Origin: Ruminococcaceae bacterium UBA3220
GTDB lineage: Bacteria; Bacillota; Clostridia; Oscillospirales; Acutalibacteraceae
NCBI GenBank assembly: GCA_002363095.1
Contig: DEWC01000102.1
Span: forward strand, 1-6,848
DNA length: 6,848 bases
Direction of reading: 5' to 3'
The translations under genes were made by a program, and so were the position numbers. This document shows positions 1 through 6,275 of the stretch, piece after piece. How positions within the stretch are numbered: the stretch's first letter is position 1; every line of letters begins with the position of its first letter. Below the pieces are notes generated by a model, which did no database searches, had not been told where the DNA came from, and worked only from the letters and a program-made list of their open reading frames with translations.

Positions 1-1106
1 ATTTTCGGCATACATCTTGATAAAAAGAGCATTGTTCCCTCGGTTACCGAATAGGCTCCGCAACGGGCAAAAATGAGTTTATCGCCGATTTCGGCTTTGG
101 GCAGTCTTACCTTTCTTATAAGCACATCGGCAACGGTGCAAAGGCTTCCGCAAATCGAATAATCGGCGGTTTCTTCGGCGCTTATATCGGGGAAGGAAAT
201 ATTGTCAATTTTTGCAATATCAAGTCCTTTTTCGCCCTTTATGCAGGCGAGCGGAGGAATCTGCATTCCCATCGTCTGCCCGTGGTATTTAAGATGGTGA
301 ATGCCGCCGTCGCAGATGATAAAATTCATATCATTGTTGCTTTTTATATCCTTGATTTCGGTTACAAAATAACCGCAGGGGGCGGCAATAAATCGCCCGA
401 ATTCAAGAGCAAGCGGATATTTTTCGGCAAAATCTTTAAGTAAATCCACTAACTCTTTAAGAGCGTTTTCCTCTCGTTCTTCATAAGGCGGGTTGAAATA
501 GTCCGCCCCGAGACCGGGTCCGTATTCGACCGTTTTCGGCTCAAATCCAAAGTCGGATTTAAGTCCTTTGAGGACCTCGTCAATAAGGTTCATGTCATTT
601 TCAATCGCAGCCGTTTTTTTCTGGGTTCCCGAATAATAATGAAGCCCGATAAAATCGATATGCGGATATTTATCTTTATTGCCGATAATGCTGCGGATAT
701 CATCGGTTGACATACCAAACTGGTTTCCGCTTGTAAGGCGAAGCAAGACCTTGACTGTCTTACCCGATTTTGACGCAGCCTCTTCTTCGAGGATTACATG
801 GCGAATGCTCTCGGCGGTGAGAATATCCACGCCGTAGTCGATAGCCCTCTTTATATCGGTTGATTCCTTCATAACCCCCGAATACAGTACCTTCTCGGGC
901 GCAATTTTCAGGTTTTCACAGATGGAGAGTTCTCCCGGACTGCAAACCTCAACATGGGAAAGGGCTTCGGGTAATTCCTTTAACAAAAAAGGATTTGCCT
1001 TAATCGAATAACAAAGCGGTATTTCATCCCCGAAGGCGCTTTTTATAAGGTTTACCCTCTTTTTAAATTTATCAAAAGAGAATAGATAAAAAGGTGTGGT
1101 GCTCAT
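1..1106 (-). CDS. Fold-type III PLP-dependent amino acid decarboxylase (LysA/BtrK-like), C-terminus cut by window edge
   Basis: I translated this frame by hand; 368 complete codons are visible from ATG at 1106, and the frame is still open at base 1. Family members are usually about 400-420 residues, so perhaps 40 are missing. Landmarks in order: the PLP lysine in YSIKANP (Lys36), an alpha/beta-barrel with HYYSGTQ (157-162), the phosphate-binding glycine loop GPGLGADY (196-203), EFGR (235-238, usually EPGR), the active-site cysteine loop CGSLCTVAD (319-327, Cys323) and the CGAY segment (349-352). These define the LysA/ornithine decarboxylase superfamily. The residue after the catalytic Cys is Thr324, where DAP decarboxylases carry Glu and ornithine decarboxylases Asp, so the substrate is probably neither DAP nor ornithine. 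Only 3 nt separate it from the carrier protein stop, and its own ribosome site (AGG) is weak, so translation is probably coupled. Linkage to a ligase and carrier suggests it acts on a carrier-bound or carrier-destined amino acid, as BtrK does; this is inference. The family call is firm, the substrate unknown. Confidence 0.9.
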   Translation of the reverse strand, partial: MSTTPFYLFSFDKFKKRVNLIKSAFGDEIPLCYSIKANPFLLKELPEALSHVEVCSPGELSICENLKIAPEKVLYSGVMKESTDIKRAIDYGVDILTAESIRHVILEEEAASKSGKTVKVLLRLTSGNQFGMSTDDIRSIIGNKDKYPHIDFIGLHYYSGTQKKTAAIENDMNLIDEVLKGLKSDFGFEPKTVEYGPGLGADYFNPPYEEREENALKELVDLLKDFAEKYPLALEFGRFIAAPCGYFVTEIKDIKSNNDMNFIICDGGIHHLKYHGQTMGMQIPPLACIKGEKGLDIAKIDNISFPDISAEETADYSICGSLCTVADVLIRKVRLPKAEIGDKLIFARCGAYSVTEGTMLFLSRCMPK

Positions 1107-1109
1107 ATT

Positions 1110-1334
1110 TTACCTAAGGCTTTCTATCATCTTTACGATAGCGTCGACCGAGTCAAAATTTTCAGGAACAAGTTCTTTTGCCGAAATGGTTACCGAAAAC
1201 TCATCCGAAAGTTCCGAGATAAGGGAAACGAGGTCGAAGGATTCAAGAATGCCCCCCGAGACAAGACCCTCAGCCGATTCAAAGTCAACATCCGGACGAA
1301 TGGACGCAAGAATTTCAATTACTGTTTCTTTCAT
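1110..1334 (-). CDS. Acyl/peptidyl carrier protein, DltC-like
   Basis: This 74-residue acidic, helical protein has the four-helix carrier pattern. The predicted 4'-phosphopantetheine attachment site is Ser32 in GGILESFDLVSLI. DltC proteins have DSFGTV or DSMGTV here, so the Asp before the Ser is replaced by Glu and the following Gly-Thr by Asp-Leu. The remainder (ISELSDEFSVTIS, then a final helix ending at ESLR) fits carrier helices II to IV, and the length is close to the roughly 78-80 residues of DltC. A ribosome site AGAGGAAA lies about 9 nt upstream of ATG at 1334. The gene follows the AMP-ligase by 18 nt and precedes the decarboxylase by 3 nt, so it probably carries the acyl group activated by that ligase to the MBOAT on the cytoplasmic face of the membrane. 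The carrier call is firm; the identity of the cargo is not visible. No phosphopantetheinyl transferase is encoded in the window. Confidence 0.92.
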   Translation of the reverse strand: MKETVIEILASIRPDVDFESAEGLVSGGILESFDLVSLISELSDEFSVTISAKELVPENFDSVDAIVKMIESLR

Positions 1335-1352
1335 TGTAACAATTTCCTCTCT

Positions 1353-2870
1353 TTATCTTTTATTTCTTAAGAAAAATTCTTTTACTTTATTCATATCCGT
1401 TTTGCCGTTAGGTAAACGGGGGATAGACTCTGTGCAAACAAGTTTTCTCGGCACCATAAATCCGGGGATACTTTTGCGGAGCGCGCCTGCGACTTCGGGA
1501 ACTTTTGCCGTTCCCGTATATAAAAGGCATAATACTTCCTTTTCCGAATTATAGATGCAGCAACTTTCTTTAACACCCTCTATAAGCGAGGCGGCGTATT
1601 CTATCTCGTCAAGCTCCACCCTGTGCCCCATATGCTTAATCTGACGGTCAAGGCGTCCGTGGAATTCAAGAAGACCGTCCTCATTTATTCTGCCTATATC
1701 GCCCGTTTTATACATTCTTTCAAAAAAACCGTTTTGGCAGGGGTTTTGTATAAAACTCTTTGCGGTACGCTCGGGGTCGTTATAATATCCGAGCGCCAAT
1801 ATAGGACCCGAAACACAAATTTCACCGAGTTCGCCCTTCCTGACTTCCTTTAAGTTTTCGTCAAGAAGCACAATGCGATAGTTTTTATACGGTTTTCCTA
1901 TCGGTAAAACCTCATCTTCGCTCACGGTACGGTCAATTTCATAATAGGTGCAGGAGGCGGTGGCTTCGGTAGGACCGTACTGATTAACAAATTTTGCCTC
2001 AGGCAGATTTTCCTGCCATAGTTTTAAAACCTTTGAGGGCATAACCGACCCCGAAAAACAGATTTTATTAAGCGTTTCAAGTTTTTTTGATTGAAACGCG
2101 CCGAGCGATGTCAAAACGGTAAAAGCAGAAACGCTCCAGCCGACAGCCGTTATTTTTTCGCCGTTCATAAGCGTAAAAAGGCGGTCCGGCTCCATAAAGT
2201 ATTCTTTCGGGATTATGAATGTTGAGCAACCGGTTTTAAGGGGAATATAAATATCCCTTACCGCCGCGATATAATCGAGCGGAGACTGATTTCCGAGCCT
2301 GTCGTTTTCATCTATTCCCATAACCGAGGTATAGGCGTCTATATAACACATAAGCGAATGGTGGGAGGTTATAACGCCCTTCGGTTTTCCGGTTGAACCG
2401 GAGGTGAAAATAATATAAAGCGGGTCGGTTATTACCGATTTTTCCAAGATATCGTCAAGCCGAGCCTCGTCTATCGGATGGGAAAAAAGCGATTCAAGTT
2501 CAACAATTTCCGAATTGACGCCAAGTTCCCTTGCCCTTTCAATGTTATCCTTATCGGCAATAACGATTTTTGGGCAAAGCGTTTCAAGAATACTCTTTAT
2601 ACGAAGGTCGGGCAGTGTAGCGTCCACCGGGGCATAGGCGTGCCCCGAATAAACAACGCCCAAAAATGCCGATACCGTTTCAATTTTTCTGCCCGAAAAA
2701 ACGGCTACGGGAGTATCATCTTTCGATATTTCGGCAATCGCCGAGCCTACCGCTTTTGCATTAAGCGAGAGCTCCTTAAAGGTTATCCTATTTTCGGTAT
2801 CCGAAAAAGCAACTTTTCCCGGATAATCACTTACGGTTTTTTGAAACCATTCCAAAATATTTCTTTTCAC
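1353..2870 (-). CDS. AMP-forming amino acid:carrier-protein ligase (adenylation enzyme), DltA-like with altered substrate pocket
   Basis: This stand-alone adenylation enzyme should form an acyl-AMP and load it on the adjacent carrier. Numbered from GTG at 2870 (505 aa): P-loop-like A3 motif FTSGSTGKPKG (155-165), A5 NQYGPTEAT (296-304), A7 YKTGDIGR (387-394), A8 GRLDRQIKHMGHRVELDEIE (405-424) and A10 LPNGKTD with catalytic Lys490. Length matches DltA (about 500). In the A4 region the sequence is SPLDYIAAVRDIY. Gap-free alignment to the usual FxFDxSVxDxY places Ile201 where the Asp that binds the substrate alpha-amino group should be, with an Asp at 199. The DltA pocket motif FCGEVLP is FSGSVMP here, losing Cys to Ser273 and Glu to Ser275. 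D-alanine is therefore doubtful; an acid whose amine lies elsewhere (for example glutamate through its side chain, or an omega-amino acid) is possible. An upstream in-frame GTG at 2879 would add three residues, but it lies inside the likely ribosome site. Similar enzymes are often auto-named D-alanine--poly(phosphoribitol) ligase; I would not transfer that name. Confidence 0.93.
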   Translation of the reverse strand: MKRNILEWFQKTVSDYPGKVAFSDTENRITFKELSLNAKAVGSAIAEISKDDTPVAVFSGRKIETVSAFLGVVYSGHAYAPVDATLPDLRIKSILETLCPKIVIADKDNIERARELGVNSEIVELESLFSHPIDEARLDDILEKSVITDPLYIIFTSGSTGKPKGVITSHHSLMCYIDAYTSVMGIDENDRLGNQSPLDYIAAVRDIYIPLKTGCSTFIIPKEYFMEPDRLFTLMNGEKITAVGWSVSAFTVLTSLGAFQSKKLETLNKICFSGSVMPSKVLKLWQENLPEAKFVNQYGPTEATASCTYYEIDRTVSEDEVLPIGKPYKNYRIVLLDENLKEVRKGELGEICVSGPILALGYYNDPERTAKSFIQNPCQNGFFERMYKTGDIGRINEDGLLEFHGRLDRQIKHMGHRVELDEIEYAASLIEGVKESCCIYNSEKEVLCLLYTGTAKVPEVAGALRKSIPGFMVPRKLVCTESIPRLPNGKTDMNKVKEFFLRNKR

Positions 2871-2875
2871 AGTAT

Positions 2876-2881
2876 TCACCT
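2876..2881 (-). promoter_or_regulatory. Ribosome binding site deciding the ligase start
   Basis: The minus strand reads AGGTGA here, 5 nt before GTG at 2870-2868. The alternative GTG at 2879-2877 is itself part of this site and has no purine-rich sequence in the 12 nt separating it from the preceding stop. I therefore place the start at 2870. The use of GTG rather than ATG may modestly lower ligase translation relative to its neighbours. Confidence 0.6.
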
Positions 2882-2891
2882 GAAAACAGAG

Positions 2892-3962
2892 TTATTTTAG
2901 TTTTACGCCTTTTACTGCGCTTACCGCATCATTATAGTTTTTGTAGAACATATCCGAATAGTTTTTCGAATTATATGCCTTTATGAAGGCAGCCGTTTGT
3001 TTTTTGGAAAAATTTGCCATCAAATGACCGTCGCAGTCGGTGAAATCCTTATAGTCGGTTGACCTTTTGAGGTACTCGGTCTTTATATAGTTAAAGTCAT
3101 AAAAATCGACGCCTTTACTCTTACAAAGTTCATCAAAATAATTATGAATAGCCGAATAGTTTTCGTCTTTATCCCTTATTCGTTCAACCGGAATCGCCGA
3201 TATAAAACAGACGAGGTTGATATCCCGTTTTCGGCAGAGGTCCGCAATACGGTCAAAACCGTTAAGGGTTTGCCCGTTAACCGCACCTGCTTTAAATCCT
3301 TTCGGAAGGCGTTTTTTTCCGCTTCGCTTTACTCCTTGCCGATAGCCCTTGCCGACATACTTATAGTTGAAGGATACTCCGTTTGTTTTATAGATTTTCT
3401 TGATTGCCTTTTCATTGCCTTCAATGTAATCAGGGTCGAGTTTGCAAATTATGTTTTGGGGAACATAAAACAGACTGGTTTTGTCAATATAATAATTAAA
3501 AAAAGCAGAGTTATAGTTCTGTTTTATAAGGATGTTTTTGAAGTAATCCATCTTGTCAGGAATTGAGCAAAACGGAAATGCGCTGGCATCTTTTCCGGGA
3601 TAGTACATACTCTTGCCCTGCCAATATGTGGGGTCGATTTCAAAAAAGACCTGTTTTATGTTAGGATTGTTATCCGTAACCCTTTTAAGCAAATAATACT
3701 GATCAACTACCGGAAGAATACGGTGGGCAAGACTTACCGCCTCGCATTTTTGACCTTTAACGGTTATGCCTTTTCCCAAAGCGTAGGGATTAAGCCCCGT
3801 TTCGGCATGGGATTCGCCTAAAATAACCGTGTTGACCTCTTCCCGTTCAGCCTCTTTGATTAGAATTTTAAGGGTAGACGGCTGAGCAATCATAAATTCA
3901 AAAGCGTAAGTTACGGTTATGAGCGCGAGGAGGAATATTGCAATACGCTTAAAAGTTTGCAT
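2892..3962 (-). CDS. Membrane-anchored SGNH/GDSL-like acyltransferase accessory protein (DltD/AlgJ-like)
   Basis: The protein is 356 residues. Residues about 5-26 form one hydrophobic helix (KRIAIFLLALITVTYAFEFM) with a basic start and no lipobox, so it is probably a signal anchor with the rest outside the membrane. The block I motif is VILGESHAETGLNP with nucleophile Ser51 (GESH in place of GDSH). A later FFEIDP segment (106-111) matches the second core strand, and DCDGHLM (309-315) supplies the Asp/His of a Ser-Asp-His triad (His313, with Asp309 or Asp311). Known relatives paired with MBOAT proteins (DltD, AlgJ/AlgX, PatB) move the exported acyl group onto, or off, a surface polymer; the same role is inferred here. 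The start ATG lies inside the end of the MBOAT gene (14-nt overlap), with a strong site GGAGAGGTAGG 8 nt upstream. It is shorter than typical DltD (about 390-420) and not close to it outside the motifs. The acceptor is unknown. Confidence 0.85.
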   Translation of the reverse strand: MQTFKRIAIFLLALITVTYAFEFMIAQPSTLKILIKEAEREEVNTVILGESHAETGLNPYALGKGITVKGQKCEAVSLAHRILPVVDQYYLLKRVTDNNPNIKQVFFEIDPTYWQGKSMYYPGKDASAFPFCSIPDKMDYFKNILIKQNYNSAFFNYYIDKTSLFYVPQNIICKLDPDYIEGNEKAIKKIYKTNGVSFNYKYVGKGYRQGVKRSGKKRLPKGFKAGAVNGQTLNGFDRIADLCRKRDINLVCFISAIPVERIRDKDENYSAIHNYFDELCKSKGVDFYDFNYIKTEYLKRSTDYKDFTDCDGHLMANFSKKQTAAFIKAYNSKNYSDMFYKNYNDAVSAVKGVKLK

Positions 3963-5460
3963 ACATAAAACCTACCTCTCCGGATGAACGGCCGAAACAG
4001 GCGACAAGCTGTATCATTCCCACCCAAATTATAACCTGAACGGCAAAAGGCAAAGCCTCGATTTTTTCTCTTACAACAACTCCGCGCTCCTTCATACGGC
4101 TTACTTTGAACAAAATCGCGCAAAAGATTATAAGCTCTGCAATCTCAACCCAATCAACAAGATTAAGCACAATGGGTTCAAAAGAAGTCTTCGAAATGAT
4201 AAACGCGTTTTTGAGAAGATTAAGAGAGCCGAGCGCGGTTTTTGAGCAATCGAAAATCCATCCTACCGTTACGATAACAAGCGTTCTCGCGATAAACAGA
4301 TTGTCCCAAAGTTTGCGTTTCGGGTCAACACCGAGTTTTTTGCGCCAACCGGCGTAAACATCGGTAAGAAGGGCGCTTATAGCCAAAATTATACCGTTAT
4401 AAAGACCCCACGCCCAATAGATGGATTCGGCTCCGTGCCAATATCCTACCAGCAGGAAAACAACGATATCACAAATCGCGATTTGGATGCGGTTTACGGT
4501 AACACGCGAGACCTTCTTTTTAAGGCTTTTCTTGAATTTTGCCATAGGGCGCGAAAGAGAGAGCGGATAAAAGACATAATCCTTCATCCAGGAACCGAGT
4601 GTGATATGCCAGCGGCGCCAGAATTCGCCCAAGCTACGCGAGAAATACGGTTGACGGAAATTTTCGGCAAGTTTAACATCAAAGCATTCCGAAACACCGC
4701 GTATAACATCTATTCCGCCGCTGAAATCACAGTAAAGCTGAATTCCGTAAAAGATGAGCCCCAAGACAACAGTAAGACCGTACGGCTCTTTATGTGAAAA
4801 GAAAATTCTTTGCACATAAGGGCCGACTTTATCGGCGATAACCATCTTTTTAAAGAAGCCCCAAAGCATAAGCTGCAGCCCGAATTTAAGGTTATGCAGT
4901 TTAAAACGGTGCTCTTTGAAAAACTCGGCGGAAAGGGCGCCGTAACGGCTTATGGGACCTTGAATCATCTGCGGAAAATAGCAGGTAAACAGAAGCAGTT
5001 TTCCATAGTTTGTTTCCGCCTTCTGCCTGCCCCAGTAAACATCAAGCAAATAGGATAAAATCTGAAGCGTATAATATGAAATTCCGAGAGGAATGATTAT
5101 GCTGTCGAAAAACGGGATTTTATCGAGCTCGGGTGGAGTTTTGCCCGAAAAAGCGCCGTATATGGGCTTAACATATTTTACGAAAAACAAAACGCCCAAA
5201 TTGAAAATCATAGTAAGGATAAGTATTTTTTTACGAAAAGAAGCGTCCTTAGGTTCATTGCGCTTTTCAAATAACCTTCCGCCCAAAAATACAGAAAGAC
5301 TCGAAAGAACAATAAAAACTATTCCCCGTATATCCTTGAATGAAATATAACTAAGGCTTAAAAGCAATAAAAACGGCCATTTAAGCCTTTGAGGCAACAG
5401 ATAAAAAACCGTGATGCCGAAAACGAAAAACAAAAGAAATGCCAGAGTGTTTATACCCAT
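3949..5460 (-). CDS. MBOAT-family membrane O-acyltransferase (DltB/AlgI-like)
   Basis: This 503-residue polytopic protein has about 11-12 hydrophobic segments (for example 5-22, 29-61, 78-95, 119-141, 192-209, 228-245, 325-341, 346-366, 387-403, 440-453, 471-489). Family signatures in order: IPLGISYYTLQILSYLLDVY (123-142), FPQMIQGPISRY (162-173), YCDFSGGIDVIRG (243-255), the FRQPYFSRSLGEFWRRWHITL block (268-288) containing conserved His285, and YWHG with the presumed catalytic His342. The last six residues, FMYANF, resemble the DltX C-terminal hexapeptide with a central aromatic Tyr (Tyr500). It should accept the acyl group from the carrier protein at the cytoplasmic face and pass it across the membrane to the SGNH partner. 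It is the first gene after a strong promoter, with ribosome site GGGGAGA about 10 nt before ATG. Length and motifs are full; nothing suggests damage. The family is certain; D-alanyl specificity cannot be assumed. Confidence 0.95.
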   Translation of the reverse strand: MGINTLAFLLFFVFGITVFYLLPQRLKWPFLLLLSLSYISFKDIRGIVFIVLSSLSVFLGGRLFEKRNEPKDASFRKKILILTMIFNLGVLFFVKYVKPIYGAFSGKTPPELDKIPFFDSIIIPLGISYYTLQILSYLLDVYWGRQKAETNYGKLLLFTCYFPQMIQGPISRYGALSAEFFKEHRFKLHNLKFGLQLMLWGFFKKMVIADKVGPYVQRIFFSHKEPYGLTVVLGLIFYGIQLYCDFSGGIDVIRGVSECFDVKLAENFRQPYFSRSLGEFWRRWHITLGSWMKDYVFYPLSLSRPMAKFKKSLKKKVSRVTVNRIQIAICDIVVFLLVGYWHGAESIYWAWGLYNGIILAISALLTDVYAGWRKKLGVDPKRKLWDNLFIARTLVIVTVGWIFDCSKTALGSLNLLKNAFIISKTSFEPIVLNLVDWVEIAELIIFCAILFKVSRMKERGVVVREKIEALPFAVQVIIWVGMIQLVACFGRSSGEVGFMYANF

Positions 5461-5510
5461 TGTAAGACTTTTCTCCCCAACAGACTAATCTATAATATTG
5501 TAACCAATTA

Positions 5511-5539
5511 ATGATAGCATAAAGAGATGCATTTGTCAA
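5511..5539 (-). promoter_or_regulatory. Sigma-70-type promoter of the surface-acylation operon
   Basis: The minus strand has TTGACA (5539-5534), a 17-nt spacer and TATCAT (5516-5511), with TGC just before the -10 giving an extended TGn element. Transcription should start near 5504, leaving a leader of about 45 nt before the MBOAT ATG. Just past the expected start lies an imperfect 12-bp palindrome, TATAATATTGTA on the plus strand (5491-5502, two mismatched positions), a weak operator candidate. No riboswitch-sized leader is present. Confidence 0.8.
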
Positions 5540-5607
5540 ATTTAATATGCCTTAAATTACTTAAAAAAACGACAGTAAAACAGGCGGTTTATTGCGACGG
5601 CAGAACG

Positions 5608-6273
5608 TTATTTCAAAATTTTAAATGTATCTCGGTAATAATCGATAATCCCGTCTTTTTTAAGGGCGGCAAGTTCCCGGGAAAGCGCCGTCCTGTTCGC
5701 CCCGATATAGGTTGCCATATCCTCCCTTGTAAGCGGAACGGTGAACACCTTGCTGCCGGTGTCGTTCGCAAGGGATGAAAGATATGTCAGAATTTTATCC
5801 TTTAAGCGCAGCTTCGACAAAACCTGTATTCTCGTATTCATTGATAGCGTACGCTCTGCCAGCATTCGGGCGTAGTTTTTAAGAACAAGTGCTTTTAACG
5901 GGTTGTTTTCGTCTGAAAAAACATTTTCGGGGTAAAGCCATAAAACCTCGCTTTTTTCGGAGGAAAAAACATAAACGGGCGAATCGGGGACGCCTAAATA
6001 ACACAGCGATTCCCCGAATGTAATGCCGACATTTATATCAGCCATTATCATTCGGTTACCGTCTATATCGTCAATGCATGCCTGCGCAGTACCCGAAAGA
6101 AGCATACCGAATCCCGAAAAAGGCTCCCCGCTTTTGTGAATAAATTCACCCTTTTGGTATTCCTTTATTTCGGCGCCGAGCAGGTCAAGTATTTCTTCGG
6201 TTGAAAAACCGTCTTTTGCCGAGAAAAAGGGGCATTTTTCAATAATTTCAAGGTGTTTTCCGTCGATTTTCAT
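5608..6273 (-). CDS. Crp/Fnr-family transcriptional regulator
   Basis: This 221-residue protein has an N-terminal cyclic-nucleotide-binding-like beta-barrel (about 14-120; YQKGEFIHKSGEPFSGFGMLLSGTA and FGESLCYLG are the barrel turns), a long dimer helix (about 125-150) and a C-terminal winged helix with PLTREDMATYIGANRTALSRELAALKKDGII (180-210) as the DNA-reading helix-turn-helix. The barrel lacks the Arg-Ser-Ala of true cAMP receptors after FGE. Only Cys14, Cys66 and Cys91 are present, without the N-terminal cysteine cluster of Fnr, so it binds neither cAMP nor a canonical Fnr iron-sulfur cluster by these criteria; the ligand is unknown. The start ATG follows the peroxiredoxin stop by 2 nt, with ribosome site GGTGAG inside that gene, so the two are translationally coupled. 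It may regulate its own operon or the acylation operon downstream. Family call firm, signal and targets unknown. Confidence 0.92.
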   Translation of the reverse strand: MKIDGKHLEIIEKCPFFSAKDGFSTEEILDLLGAEIKEYQKGEFIHKSGEPFSGFGMLLSGTAQACIDDIDGNRMIMADINVGITFGESLCYLGVPDSPVYVFSSEKSEVLWLYPENVFSDENNPLKALVLKNYARMLAERTLSMNTRIQVLSKLRLKDKILTYLSSLANDTGSKVFTVPLTREDMATYIGANRTALSRELAALKKDGIIDYYRDTFKILK

Positions 6274-6275
6274 AG

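Noticed and set aside
1..1106. Annotation as lysA (diaminopimelate decarboxylase)
   Set aside because: The fold and PLP motifs fit, but the residue after the catalytic Cys is Thr rather than Glu, EPGR is altered, and the neighbours are a carrier-dependent acylation set rather than lysine biosynthesis.
1096..1554. Plus-strand open frame of 152 codons, and similar plus-strand frames at 2478-2900, 3144-3566 and 4435-4797
   Set aside because: They lie antisense to strongly supported genes, have no recognisable domains or good ribosome sites, and look like shadows of the coding strand.
1110..5460. Simple annotation as the canonical dlt (D-alanylation) operon
   Set aside because: Gene order differs from dltABCD, there is no separate dltX, the ligase lacks the amino-binding Asp and the DltA Cys, and a decarboxylase is attached. 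The families match but D-alanine specificity is not supported.
5491..5496. TATAAT on the plus strand as a divergent promoter
   Set aside because: No -35-like sequence lies 16-18 nt upstream on that strand and no plus-strand gene follows.
5551..5607. Possible intrinsic terminator after the Crp/Fnr-family gene (T7 run on the minus strand at 5569-5563)
   Set aside because: The only pairing found before the T-run is a short AT-rich stem with a mismatch and a loop of more than 30 nt. It is too weak to call, so read-through from the peroxiredoxin operon into the acylation operon cannot be excluded.
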